From positions 1 through 29,032 of the forward strand of contig JALLBK010000293.1 of NCBI GenBank assembly GCA_036940085.1: DNA of 29,032 bases, read 5' to 3'. Below the pieces are notes generated by a model. The model had not been told where the DNA came from and did not search any database. It was given only the letters and a program-made list of their open reading frames with translations. Both the position numbers and the translations under genes were made by a program. Every line of letters starts with the position of its first letter. The first letter of the stretch is position 1. Shown here in pieces: positions 1 to 11,000 of this stretch. The DNA comes from Discostella pseudostelligera (lineage: Eukaryota > Bacillariophyta > Thalassiosirophyceae > Thalassiosirales > Thalassiosiraceae).

Positions 1-306
1 TGGCGAGATGGTGGTGGGAGCGAGGTCGCAGGGCACGCCTGTCCATCACCCCAAGTCATATCGGCTATGGTCACTTGAGGTCACTTGCCACGTGGAAGTC
101 AAATGTGGCGGGAACTTCAAAGTGTGTTTCCCGCAATTTCTGGAAAGTCCAAATGTGGCGGGAACAAAGGTTAACGCCAAAAGTCAAAAGTGGGTTTCCC
201 GTATCGTACCTACAAACCGCCGCCGACGACGATGAATGCCGCCCGCTGCCACCCCCGCCGATACCGACCGTCAACAATATTATCAATAGATCAATAAGTT
301 CGTATC
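1..306. promoter_or_regulatory. Upstream region of the Atg6 gene with repeated E2F-like sites
   Basis: No gene is supported here. TGGCGGGAA occurs at 106-114 and again at 156-164. Each copy is embedded in a similar longer context (a 'gtcaaatg'/'gtccaaatg' flank before it). TTTCCCGC on the plus strand lies at 127-134 and a weaker TTTCCCGT at about 194-201. The region therefore looks like an imperfect tandem repeat of roughly 50-60 bp in which each unit has one forward and one reverse GGCGGGAA-like site. The core agrees with the known E2F/DP consensus (TTTSSCGC). A regulatory role is inferred from position, 100-200 bp before the Atg6 start. Confidence 0.5.
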
Positions 307-2169
307 ATGAACCCCGATATCGACGACCTCGATGAATCTCGTCGTCGTCGACGCGATGTGCCAAAGCCAAAAGTAGATCTCAATCACATCCATCCGCCGC
401 GACAGTTTCTGGGGCCAAACAATAATGAACATGTGAGAGGAAGTTCAAGCGTTGAGACAACGAACGCTGTTTATTCATGTCCTCATAATGACCAGCAGCA
501 GCAAGTTGCGCCTACCTATCGTGTGCCGCAACACTTGCAGCAACACAAAATACGAGCAATTATCGGTCAACATTTCGATCGGCTTGATAATGACGATTCA
601 TTGTCGTCATCGGCAAAAGATCTCGATGCAAAACTGTCGGGGTTACAATCAGCTGCGATCAAAACGGCATTACTCATTAACGGAAAGGCAATTAGAAAAT
701 CTATCCATAGAGGAGAAGTGGTTACCACTGAAGAAATAGACGAAGATCAATATTCTCACTGGATTTTTCGGAAGCACGTGGGCTTCTCGAGTTCGGAGGG
801 AAGGAAGTCGTATCTGCATGATTTCCCACCACCACAACTTGCACGGGGTGCAAACGGGAATAATGACAATATCCAAAGACAATTAAAACAATCATTCTCG
901 GGAAATTATATCATATCATCAGGAGAAGAGACAGCTACGGAATTAACTGACGATACGATTCGTACTATCGACTACAAGGATGAAAAATCTGAATTACTGC
1001 AACAACTTAATTACCTTCGAAGGCAAAGACGGCAAATCCAACAAAGCATCATCCCCGCTATTTACCAGCACTTGAGCGAGTGGAACTGCCGTTTATCTTC
1101 TTCTCAACACTCCTACAACAATGCATTATCCACATCAGAGGCAGTCAGAGCTAAAAGAGAATGGGTAGCCGAAGAGCTTCGAGTTACTTCCAAATGCCAT
1201 GTTCTCGGTGACGTGTTTTTGATATGGCATCGAGGACCGTTCGGGACAATTAATGGATTTCGGCTGGGGAAATCTGCTTTGACTATGGCAGGAACTTTGA
1301 GACGGAGCGGTGGTCATGATGAGGGACGACCTGGCAATGGAGGAGGATCATCACTGCTCTCCTGGATTTCATCCGACAATACCGGTCCCGCCACCTCCAA
1401 TGCACCACAGACAACCAATACTAGTGGAGTCAATGTCAATGCAACACCCGACAAAGTCCTAATTCCATGGAACGAAATTAATTCTGCACTGGGTCAAGTT
1501 CTGCTCCTTCTCTACACACTGCAACATCTTCCACATAGTGGCATATCATTTCAAAGACACGTTCTGCTACCTTGCGGTAGTGCGAGCAAGATTGGCATTG
1601 TCAAAAAGCAGTCTACAACAACTTCTTTGACCCCTTCATCGTCTGGGAAACAATCAAACGAACGAAGAACCATTACAGCACTAGCTGCATACAAAGATGA
1701 TGTCCAAACGGATACTCTGAATTCCATTTCCGATCCATCATCTAAGCGAACAACTCAATTGTCACGTCCTTCTCCACATTCTCATCCTCCGGGTAATGTT
1801 ACATGGTACAACTTATACCACTATGAAGAAAATGGGTCGTTATTATCCATCGGGTATTATGCACGGCGTAATTTCAATATCGCATTAGAGGGGTTGCTCC
1901 ACTGCATCGCGGAGGCATTTCTTGTTGTAGAAAAGCGAGATATGGCGTTGGCGGCTCCATACACCATGATCATAGATGGGATAATCGTCGGGAAGGATGT
2001 GCATGACAAGGAGGAATTTACTAGTGTCAATAATTGCGAGGCATCGGTGGGAGGATTACCAATTGCATACGACCCTGCAAAAGGAGAAGAATGGACGATG
2101 GTGTGTAAGTATCTGCTAACCAATCTGAAGTGGCTTGTGACATATACTGCAAAGCACATCGACACATAA
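307..2169 (+). CDS. ATG6: Atg6/Beclin-1 autophagy protein
   Basis: Intronless 620-residue ORF. Atg6/Beclin-1 is a subunit of the class III PI3-kinase (Vps34) complexes that start autophagosome formation and endosomal sorting. The C-terminal half carries the family's evolutionarily conserved domain. IWHRGPFGTINGFRLGK (about 306-322) matches the Beclin 'GPFGTINxFRLG' block, IPWNEINSALGQVLLLLY (about 386-403) matches 'VEWNEINAAWGQTVLLLY', and EEWTMVCKYLLTNLKWL (about 594-610) matches the terminal aromatic-finger region 'TNLKW'. A coiled coil at about 225-292 precedes the domain, as expected. Oddities: the N-terminal 220 residues are unrecognised and low in complexity, a Gly/Ser/Thr-rich linker lies at about 335-380, and a Ser/Thr-rich insertion of about 65 residues (433-497) splits the conserved domain. 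The protein is longer than human Beclin-1 (450 residues). The start is the first in-frame ATG. The family call is strong; complex membership is inferred from the family. Confidence 0.93.
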   Translation: MNPDIDDLDESRRRRRDVPKPKVDLNHIHPPRQFLGPNNNEHVRGSSSVETTNAVYSCPHNDQQQQVAPTYRVPQHLQQHKIRAIIGQHFDRLDNDDSLSSSAKDLDAKLSGLQSAAIKTALLINGKAIRKSIHRGEVVTTEEIDEDQYSHWIFRKHVGFSSSEGRKSYLHDFPPPQLARGANGNNDNIQRQLKQSFSGNYIISSGEETATELTDDTIRTIDYKDEKSELLQQLNYLRRQRRQIQQSIIPAIYQHLSEWNCRLSSSQHSYNNALSTSEAVRAKREWVAEELRVTSKCHVLGDVFLIWHRGPFGTINGFRLGKSALTMAGTLRRSGGHDEGRPGNGGGSSLLSWISSDNTGPATSNAPQTTNTSGVNVNATPDKVLIPWNEINSALGQVLLLLYTLQHLPHSGISFQRHVLLPCGSASKIGIVKKQSTTTSLTPSSSGKQSNERRTITALAAYKDDVQTDTLNSISDPSSKRTTQLSRPSPHSHPPGNVTWYNLYHYEENGSLLSIGYYARRNFNIALEGLLHCIAEAFLVVEKRDMALAAPYTMIIDGIIVGKDVHDKEEFTSVNNCEASVGGLPIAYDPAKGEEWTMVCKYLLTNLKWLVTYTAKHIDT

Positions 2170-2668
2170 ATCATAAGAAGTTCAAAGACTTCTACCTCAT
2201 TACGTTGAGTGAGCTGCAACAACAAAGAATCAGACGTACCGATGTTGTTGTTTCTAATTGATGATGTTGCAATCTACTGCAGCATTGCATTTTTGCTTCG
2301 TCATCTGCGTCGGAGTCGGTATACGTTCTATCAACCAACCCCAATGCACCAAATTACATGCAAGAGCAACAGTATGATGCAGCATTCTTCAATCAGCAAA
2401 CAAAGTTCATGTTGGAGTTGTCGAGTCGGCGGACGGCGGCAGCGACGTGCTGACGCAAGTGTGGCGGGAGAGTGAATTGATTGTGCAAATGGCGAAGCAT
2501 CTACCTATGTTGTTAGCGACCAGTCTACTAGCAAGCAGTTAAAGTGAAGTCTAGAAAAGATCGCTGAAATCCAAAATCCAACTTCTCTTCAACAACTTTC
2601 ACATCATTCATTCATCATTTCACTTTCATCTCGACGGCCTACCATATCATATCCAACGAGATCCAACG
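2170..2668. promoter_or_regulatory. Atg6-Argonaute intergenic region
   Basis: No convincing gene. An open frame at 2209-2475 lacks an ATG start and has no recognisable motif. TGGCGGGAG at 2462-2470, about 200 bp before the Argonaute ATG, is the same motif seen before other genes in this window. The last 100 bp are rich in short C/T runs and contain no obvious TATA box. This stretch probably holds the Atg6 terminator and the Argonaute promoter and 5' UTR. Confidence 0.4.
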
Positions 2669-5600
2669 ATGTATCGATCAAACCACCAGAGCAAACGACC
2701 CTATGAAGGGCGGGGAGGTAGCGGCAGGCAACAATTCCCCTCACAGCCTTTTCACAACTCGCCGCAGCCCACGGAAGTTCAAGTTCTCACCAATCAATAC
2801 AAGCTATTGCCCATCAGTACCGCTGACACCTCCGACTATTGTCAGTACGAAGTCATCATCAAAAATGGATATTATGCCAAAGTCAAAGACGAGACTACAG
2901 GAGAAGAAAGTCGTGTATTCCGAACAAGAGATATTCAATCATCCGATATGGAAAAGGTTGCCAAAACTGGCATGCCGTGGAGAATCATGAAGAAGTTGGT
3001 GGAGGAATACAAGTTGGAGGTAGCCTACGATGGCAACCGGAAGGCCTATGCGCCTTCGGCGGCGCTGGGTCCGGAGGTGAAAAAAGAGTACAAGGTTAAG
3101 GTGAAGAAGGATTGTGAAGAGGATGATCCAGATGCGCCGAGGTAAGTGTAGATAGCAATATTTTGTTCAAGATACCTTCATTATGTCTCGGCTGCGTTGC
3201 TCGAATAATTGCATCCAATTTCATTTGCTGCCACTGTATATTAACCAATAATTGGTGTTCCTTATTTTCCACTCTTTCTGTCAACATACGCTTGTCGGTA
3301 TGAAGGCTCCGCGAAAGCTGGTATGCAGTAATGTTCCATGCAGTAAAACCGATTTCGTACAAGGAGGCAATGGGACTTTTGAGCGGGGGTGAATCACCCT
3401 CCTCTGAAGAAACTATGACCATGTTCACCGTCTGTTTGAAGGCAAGCAACCTCCATCCATTCATTCTTTTTATCCTTTAGTTTAATTCATCTCATTTTGC
3501 AGTGGACTCTAACCTTGTGACCTCAAATCTTAATTGGTACAGTCTGCCGCCATTCTCACCAGGGGAATGATATCCCTTGAGGCCAACTCCTCCTCTGTCT
3601 TTTTCCCACTTCCCAAGCAAGGGCGCTTGCTCGACCGGAAGGCCTCGCTTGAATCGCGAGATGGAACCAAGCTCTTGCTTTCGGGTGTAGCAATGAATGT
3701 TGTCACAGTCAGGGGTGGGGTGTGCGTGCAGACCGAATCTGTGGTCAAGTATGCCAACAAGGAACACTGGGAGGTCTTCCAGGATGGGCAGCGACATAGG
3801 GAGGGCGCTTCGAAAGTACCATTGCTGAATGTAAGTGGTAATCGCGGAGTTACCATCGCCGGCATTAGGATTGATAGTGCGCACAGACCCGTGCCTGATC
3901 ATCTCCACAAATCCATCACGGAGGCCATTAAGAAGCTGGGAGATGTCCAAGTTCGATTTCAGAGTAGGAAAGTAGGGAAAGGTAGGCACTGCCGATTCTG
4001 ACCCCCGTCATGTCTTTCATCTTATCTCATTATCATTATCATGATCTTCTTTCATCTCGCAGAAGGAGACATAATTTACAAAAATAAACCGTTCCGCGAC
4101 AGCAGAAGAGATGATGATAAACGAGGAAATGGGCAAAGAATAATCTGGGCAGCGAATGACCCTTCGCTGTACACATTCTCCGTCAATGGACAAGAGATGA
4201 CTGTTGCTTCCTACTTCGAGAGTGTACACGGGGTCAAGCTTCAGTATCCAAGTATGCCCATCATACATGTTGACAACATTACCAAGTTTGGCGGGGGTTG
4301 GTTCCCTATCGAAGTTGTTTTTCAAACTTTCGCAAAATCGAAGGATAACACCGAAGAGATTGTTACGAACATCTTAAAATATCACGATGCAATTGCCGGA
4401 AAGAAGTAAGTATGAACATGTGTTGTTGGTCAAATCGATATGTACCGAATGTTTCAGTGTCTTACACAATCTATTGGCTTCAAATCAGGTATATTGAAGA
4501 GGTGGGCCAGAAGCTTGGTGAGCTTTCCATCACCGGTGGCGAGGGAACGACATTTCGAGATCGGCTGAGTAGATGGCGTATTGAAATTGAGAGTGGAGCT
4601 ATGAATGCGACTGCAAAAGTGCTTAAGCCACCCGTGATAAAATTTGGGAACGAAAATGTCGTTCATGCCTCAAATGGATCATTCAATTTGAATCGAACCC
4701 GATTTGCCAGGTGAGTGACTGATGTTGTTGTGCTATCTATCTGTAGAATGCACTAATTCTATCGACCTCTACTTCAGGCCTTCCAAACTCGCATCGTTTG
4801 CTGTGGTGAATTTTACCAACGACAAGCGATCCTGCGATGACTTTATCAGAACTGTCTTGCGGGTAGCTCGATCGCACGGGATTGATATCCCAAGCGTAAC
4901 GATGGAAACAGCCGATCGCTATCTAGACCACGTGTCGGTTCACTACAGTGGTAGAAATGACATTGATGATGTGAGTAATTGTGAAAATGGTTGGAACCAA
5001 GTAGCTGTCTTTACTCACTTACACATCCGACTATCCTTTTAATTAGGCACTGGACACTGCTCGTGATGCAATCCAAAAGGCAAAGCTATTTCATCTGTAT
5101 GATTCGCAGAATATGTATCGGAAGAGTCATGTCTTCTACCACACACATTGCTACAGGTAATACGTTTACTGATTATGATGTGACCGCAAAAAGCTCCCAC
5201 TAACTTTCTTGGCTAATTCACTTCACTGTTTCGCAATAAGTGTTGATCAAGTGGAGTTCGAATGTCTTGTTCTACCGCCAATCAGTGAAGGTGGAGCTTT
5301 AGGCCTTCTCCTCGACTATGGGCCTATGAACAGGCAAGAGCATTATATCTCTCATCGAATTCAAACTAAGGGCGGCGAATACGATGTTCGACTCATGGTG
5401 AAAATCAGTAACACAGATGTCTTGATTGATCCTCTTGATTTCCGATACCATGATGGTAAGCACCTGGCTTTCTAAATGTTGTTTGATCAACGCATTCCTT
5501 CCTATGTTAATTCATCCTTCTGCTGGGTTGTGCCGCTAATCACAAGGTTATCACCAAGCCTATCGCTCCGACGGTAGCTGGGCGAATGTGCAATACATCG

Positions 5601-7371
5601 AGTATCGCTATGCGTGTCCTGATGGCAGTTTGGAATTCGGGGAAGACGACATTCAAAGCAAGGAATTTTTCCATAAGTTAGACAACTGGGATGTTGACTT
5701 CCCATCCATTGTGTTTGTCTACAAGCCTGATGATGGGAAGGGTCTTTACGATCGAATTAAAATGTTGTCAAATTACGTTGGTGGCATCCAATCCCAGTGT
5801 GCAGTGAAAACGAAATACGAGAATCAAAGGAACAAGGATCAATAGTAAGTTCTCAAATTGATTAGTACTACTCATTAAAATCGTTTTGGCGCAATAACCC
5901 AATGTCGCATTGTCACCCAATATCAACTTTTCTACAGCGCGTCAAACATTGCAACGAAGATCAATGCTAAATTAAGTACCATCTACGATAAGGCAATCTC
6001 TTGGAAAAGTTGTTCCGATGAAAGTTTAGGTGACGACGATCGGCTTCCTTGGGGTGAGTCTTTGTGTACAATTTGACTGTTTCGTTCATACCATCCTCTG
6101 ATGATTATCTTCTGCTGAATGATAGTTGGAGATGCGCCGACGCTGGTAGTCGGCGTTGGGATGGTCCACGGTATGTGATTTGCCACAACATTATTTGTCT
6201 ATCTATATCATGTTCATACTAACTGATTGCGTAGGCATGAAAAAATCTGTCGTGGCGGCATCCGTCTGCCTTGATGGAGGATGCATGCGTTTGTCAATGA
6301 GTTGTTTTATTCAAGAGAAGTCAGATACTATTTCGGCCTTCGTGATGGAAGATATTATCAAGGTAAGTGCAATTCAAGCCTACCTATTTTGGAGACCGTA
6401 ATGTGCAACAGTATTAATCTCACTACTTTTCCTTTCCACAAAGGTGTCAATTGATCATTATATCATCGAAAACAACTGCAAGCCCGAACGTATTCTTTTG
6501 TTTCGAGACGGAATTAGTGATGGCAACTTCCAGGTCGCCCATGCTGAGATTGGATGCGTCCAACAGGCTTTGGAAGAACGGCTTGGTCGCAAACTTCCAC
6601 TAAGTGAGTGCAGTCTCATCCAAGCAGTGCATGTTATCTTCCAAGTAATCGTTAATTACTTGCTTGTTTCATAGCGTTTGTCATTTATCAAAGTCAGCAA
6701 CAAGGATTCAAAATGGTGCCCTCCATCGAAACCTCCAATAGTCGTGGCAAGCCTAATACTAACGTTGGCAGCGGCACGTTGTTGCAGTCTGGGCCAAGTA
6801 GCTACTACCAGATTGCTCAAGGAGGGCTGAAAGGAACTTCAAAGCCTGTCAAGCACATAGTTTTTCTGAATGAAAACAGACAGAGCGGGTTGTCAATTGA
6901 ACAACTAATGAACTGCACCTTTCAGATGTGCTGGAAATATCCAACAGCAACGAAGGTATGTCACTTTTGAGGTTTGGGTGTCGTTGTCACTAACTCTTTG
7001 AACTAAACTTTTCCGACCATCGATCAAATAAAAGGCTGTCCGTGAATTACCTCCCATCAAATATGCGAAGAGGCTCGGAAATCAAGTTCTCTCGTCAATA
7101 AGGACTCTCGAAGCAGGATGCCAATGGTTTGGCAAGAATATCAGACTCGTGTGCCCAGCAGACGACACCGGAACCGAAGAAGAGAGGCGTCCTTATCTTG
7201 AATGGGTACGAGCAGTGTTGCATTGACTACTTACTCCTTGTTTTCAGTGTCTATTACGCTCAGTTCGCAATTAATTTTCACTTCTGCCAGCGCAAAGCCC
7301 ACGGAACGGAAGAAGAAAAGAAGGTGTACAACATCGTTGAAATGCCATTTCGAAATCATTTAGCATGTTAG
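2669..7371 (+). CDS. AGO: Argonaute protein, predicted slicer-inactive, with enlarged MID domain
   Basis: Spliced model of 16 exons, 1136 residues: 2669-3141, 3306-3441, 3543-3981, 4063-4405, 4489-4710, 4778-4970, 5047-5156, 5241-5455, 5547-5844, 5938-6053, 6126-6170, 6235-6362, 6444-6603, 6675-6955, 7035-7205, 7291-7371. All phases agree. Argonautes bind small RNAs and guide silencing. N domain and linker fall at about 20-300, PAZ at about 300-450 (GGGWFPIEVV end block), MID at about 540-830, PIWI at about 850-1136. The 5'-phosphate pocket is kept (Y778, K782, Q794, K817, K821; compare human AGO2 Y529, K533, Q545, K566, K570). The catalytic set is not: GADVTH is GVGMVH (Asp to G860), the glutamate finger is not evident, Asp is kept (RDG, D928), and the final His is K1065. 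About 130-150 extra residues sit inside MID (roughly 615-755). Exon 2 and its GC-AG downstream intron are the weakest part. The protein is longer than usual (850-1000). Confidence 0.88.
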
Positions 7372-7595
7372 AGGATTATGCACACCGTCAAAGGAGCGGA
7401 GCAATCCTAATGCACAATATTTATCGGGTCTTGAGAGACCCATACTCAGTAGTATTTGATTAATCAGGGTACTCCTAGAATACCTATTGTACTTATTTAG
7501 GGAAGCATTTTAAATACAGGAAAGTGAAAGTTTCAGTTGAAGTTGTTCCTCGACGAAGAATGAGTGTCAAGAGTGAGAGTGGAACGAATTAAACA

Positions 7596-8015
7596 ATGCC
7601 ATTACGCCACGATGAGAAGTGTTCGATTAAAGAATTCGTAAACAGAAGACGAGAGATCTTTTTGCTGGGTCTGTCAATAGAGACTCACAAGGACGAGATA
7701 AAGAACTTCCATCTCGATGTTCAGAACAAAGAATCGAGGTTGAAGGACAAAGAAACTTGCTTGCTAGAGAAGAAGAACAGGTTCGATTCGATTACAAAGG
7801 AACTTGATCGCAGGATAGAGGAGGCGACCAAAAGGCTAAACGATCAATTTCAGATTAGGAGTGAAAAAGAGCTAGAGCTGAAACGTTTTAGTCGGCAGGC
7901 AAGTATGATTGAAGCGAGGCTCGGACAAAAAAACAAGGTCGAAGATTTTCTTTGCGCAAATAAAGTGTCCATTGCACCAGAAGAGGAACGCTTTGAATTG
8001 GGCAGTCTTCGATAA
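7596..8015 (+). CDS. DUF4200-type coiled-coil protein (CFAP73/CCDC42-like), short
   Basis: Single-exon 139-residue ORF, almost wholly helical and highly charged from residue 15 to 118. The pattern starts with RRREIFLLGLSIETHKDEI, continues through KESRLKDKETCLLEKKNRFD and ends ARLGQKNKVEDFL. It follows the layout of the DUF4200 domain found in CCDC42, CFAP73 and CFAP100, proteins of flagellar inner-arm and modifier complexes. Family members are usually 250-500 residues, so this would be little more than the domain; it could be a small paralogue, a remnant, or a gene with exons I did not find. A 10-codon upstream ORF (7560-7592) ends four bases before the ATG and may affect translation. The stop lies 69 bp from the convergent PPR-SMR stop. 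Assignment rests on pattern only, and a generic coiled coil is possible. Confidence 0.6.
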   Translation: MPLRHDEKCSIKEFVNRRREIFLLGLSIETHKDEIKNFHLDVQNKESRLKDKETCLLEKKNRFDSITKELDRRIEEATKRLNDQFQIRSEKELELKRFSRQASMIEARLGQKNKVEDFLCANKVSIAPEEERFELGSLR

Positions 8016-8084
8016 TGCTACCTATTAATCAGAATCATGTAAATTACTCAGAAAGATTCGAGGATGACTGTTTGTCGGTCGCGT

Positions 8085-11000
8085 TCAAATCTTCCATCTC
8101 TTCTTTTCCATCAAGCTGGCGATGGCATCATTAGTCACCCTGATTCTCCCTGTATTTTGCTCATCAACTGTTGCGGAAATACCGTATTCATCTTGCAACA
8201 GCTGCAGAATCGCTGGCAGTAACACTGGCCTATCGTCACTTCGTTTCCCTTTCCCAACGATGAACACAGCATCTGAACCGTCGAACTGCTTTCCTTTTGA
8301 TGAAAGTAAAGTATCCATAACATTTCTCACAGCGATTTTCGCCATGGGCTTGGAGAACTGATGCAAATCCTACCCAAAGTGTATTGATGAGTTGTGCAGG
8401 CTACTCAAAGACAAAAGGCACTCAGGTGCTACTTACCATCATCTTTCTCAATTTGCCGTCAGTATCATGCCGATACTTCCACGGCGATACAATTTTCTCC
8501 CGAACAGCATCTCTGTATATGCTCCCCGAAAGGTCATGTTGGTGTGCATTTTCCAGTGCGATGAGAAGACTATTCACAGTAACAAAGTTGGGTCTCACAG
8601 AGTTATTGGTGTTTTGGATTGAAAGAATGTTTTCGTACAGCTGAAGCGCCTCTAACCACGCACCACCCTTTTCACAAGCACTAATAGCGGCATTCAAACA
8701 ATATAAGTTCGGACGTTCATGACTATCATCCTCCTGCATGCTCTCACGGCCAAGAAGTGATGAAAAAGGTGGCATCGATTTAAGAACGCCAATCGCACGC
8801 TGCCATTCTCCTGCTGCTTCGCACGAACTGACGACAGAGGAGATCGTTTGCAGGGAAGGCTTCACACCATCCTCTTTCATCCGTCTTAAAAGAGACAGCG
8901 CGCATTCCCACCACTTAAATCCAGAGCCAATGGGAGCGCCGTTCTTCCTTTCTCTATGCTCTGCCTGATTGCATGCTATAATTGCCAATCGATAGCTGAG
9001 CTCAACGGGTTCGACCGCATACCTCAGCGGCATGTCATTCAATAGTTGGACAGCAATATCGGGTCGCGATCTCCTTCCGCAAGCACGTATGACAGAGTTG
9101 ATCGCCCCGACACTTACAATTCCTCTCTGTTGACCAATACTCTTACTTGCACGATTGCCATGATCAATTTGACATCCGTACAGTTCAATGAGATTAAGTG
9201 CCTCCTCCCATTGGTCGTCTTTAGCACACGCGGTTACAGCAAGGCTTAATGCACGGCTTGACACCATGCCGGGTACACGAGCATCGTTCACAATGTCAGA
9301 TGAATGAATCAACATGATTGCCTCGTTCCATTTGATTGGCTTGACCGAAGAGCAAACACGTAACATCGCACAGAGACACGCATCGTCAACAGGCCCAATG
9401 ATCGAGTCAAATGCCATTCTTGCAGCTTGGTATGAAGAACTTTCAGTGGCATTTCCGTGATATTTTATCAAAGCCTCAAACAAGTATCCACCTATTTGAA
9501 TGCTCCGATTCTCGACGGGCATCACAGACAGCACGCCGTCTAGTAATGCCGCCTTTTTCTTGCATGATAGTTCAGTGTCCCGTGAATTGTCGATTGCGTA
9601 CACCAACATTTGATAAGTCTTCCTAGTCGCGGAGAGATGTGCTTTTCGCATCTCATAATAAAAGTGCAAAGCCTCACGATGCATCCCTTGTTTTGATAGA
9701 ACTGATATTACCCCGTCATAGCATATATTGTTTGGGCGGCACTTCATTTCTTGGAGTAATTTAACGGCAGTCTGATAATCTCCAACAGCCTCAGCCATCC
9801 ATATCGATGCAGAGTAAACAAAGACGTTAAGCTCGATGCCTTTTCCATAATTCTCTTCACTGGCTAGGTCCAACAAATGCATGGCGATCTCGTATGCAGA
9901 TTGTGCATCATCGTAATCACCGTTAAGACTTGCCTTTCGGCATTGTGTTATCGCATTGACATATGTTACAGAGTTTGGTATGATTACGCCCTCTCTATTG
10001 CGGCGAGTGAGCTTCATTTCTTGAATGAGGGGCAGAGTACTGCATGGGTCAGCACATGACATTACTGTATTGTAACTGACAACGTCAGGGCTCACATCGA
10101 ACAATCCATATTTCATCTGATCAAGTAATGACTGCGCGCCATCATAATCCCCAGCATTTGCATAGGCAGACAAGACGTTGTTGAAAGAGACAATATCTGG
10201 AGGTGGAACCAATGTCGACGGGCCATCAATCATTTTTTGTAATACTTCCATCGCATGCGTATGCATGTCCTTATGCTTTGCCAATGAGAGCAAGTAGAGA
10301 TTCAGTATTTCGGTCGTCATAGCTGACGCGTTGTCGTTCTCCATCATGTCAATAATCAACCTCGCCTTAAGGTGATCACCCGCTTTAGCGCACACTTTCA
10401 GTAATGGGAGATAAAACCCTGCCGTCATGGGCGTACTCGATGATTTTCTTATCTCATCCAGAAGTGAGAATGCAACCTTCATTTGGCCATGCACGGCGCA
10501 GGACTGTAAAATCATCGAATATGTCTCCTCATTAGGTTGTGGACCCGATCTCCGCATCCGTTGCAGTATGGAAAGGGCACGTTGCCATCCAATTCCATTT
10601 CGTCTACTGTTACTCCTTGACGACGACGAAGAAGAGTCTTTTGAACAGCTCGCTATCACAACGTTGTAGACTTGAACTGTTAATATGGCACCCTCTTCAT
10701 CCCTCGACCCAAATTTCTTTTCAAAGTCTTCCAAAACTGTCATCGACTCAGTTACATCATCTATCCCGAGTAATATCGCAGATAGAGTGTATGAGTTCGG
10801 AAGAATGGAGTGTGGAAGTGGGCTGTTGTGGCTATCATCATAAGCAGTGTCGTTCTTCGGTGTGGAAGGCGTAGTTGCAGTATTTGAATACCCATGCTCC
10901 ATTTCATCCAACAGTGAGAGAAGAAAAGACTTCGTTCGATACTTGGGCTCCAAAGATTCATGGTGGTATCGCTGCGGTGGTCTAGCACATGCCGCAATGG

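Noticed and set aside
2209..2475. Gene between Atg6 and Argonaute
   Set aside because: The frame begins with GTG and has no recognisable protein features.
3096..3464. 122-codon minus-strand open frame
   Set aside because: It overlaps Argonaute exons and introns on the other strand and shows no motif.
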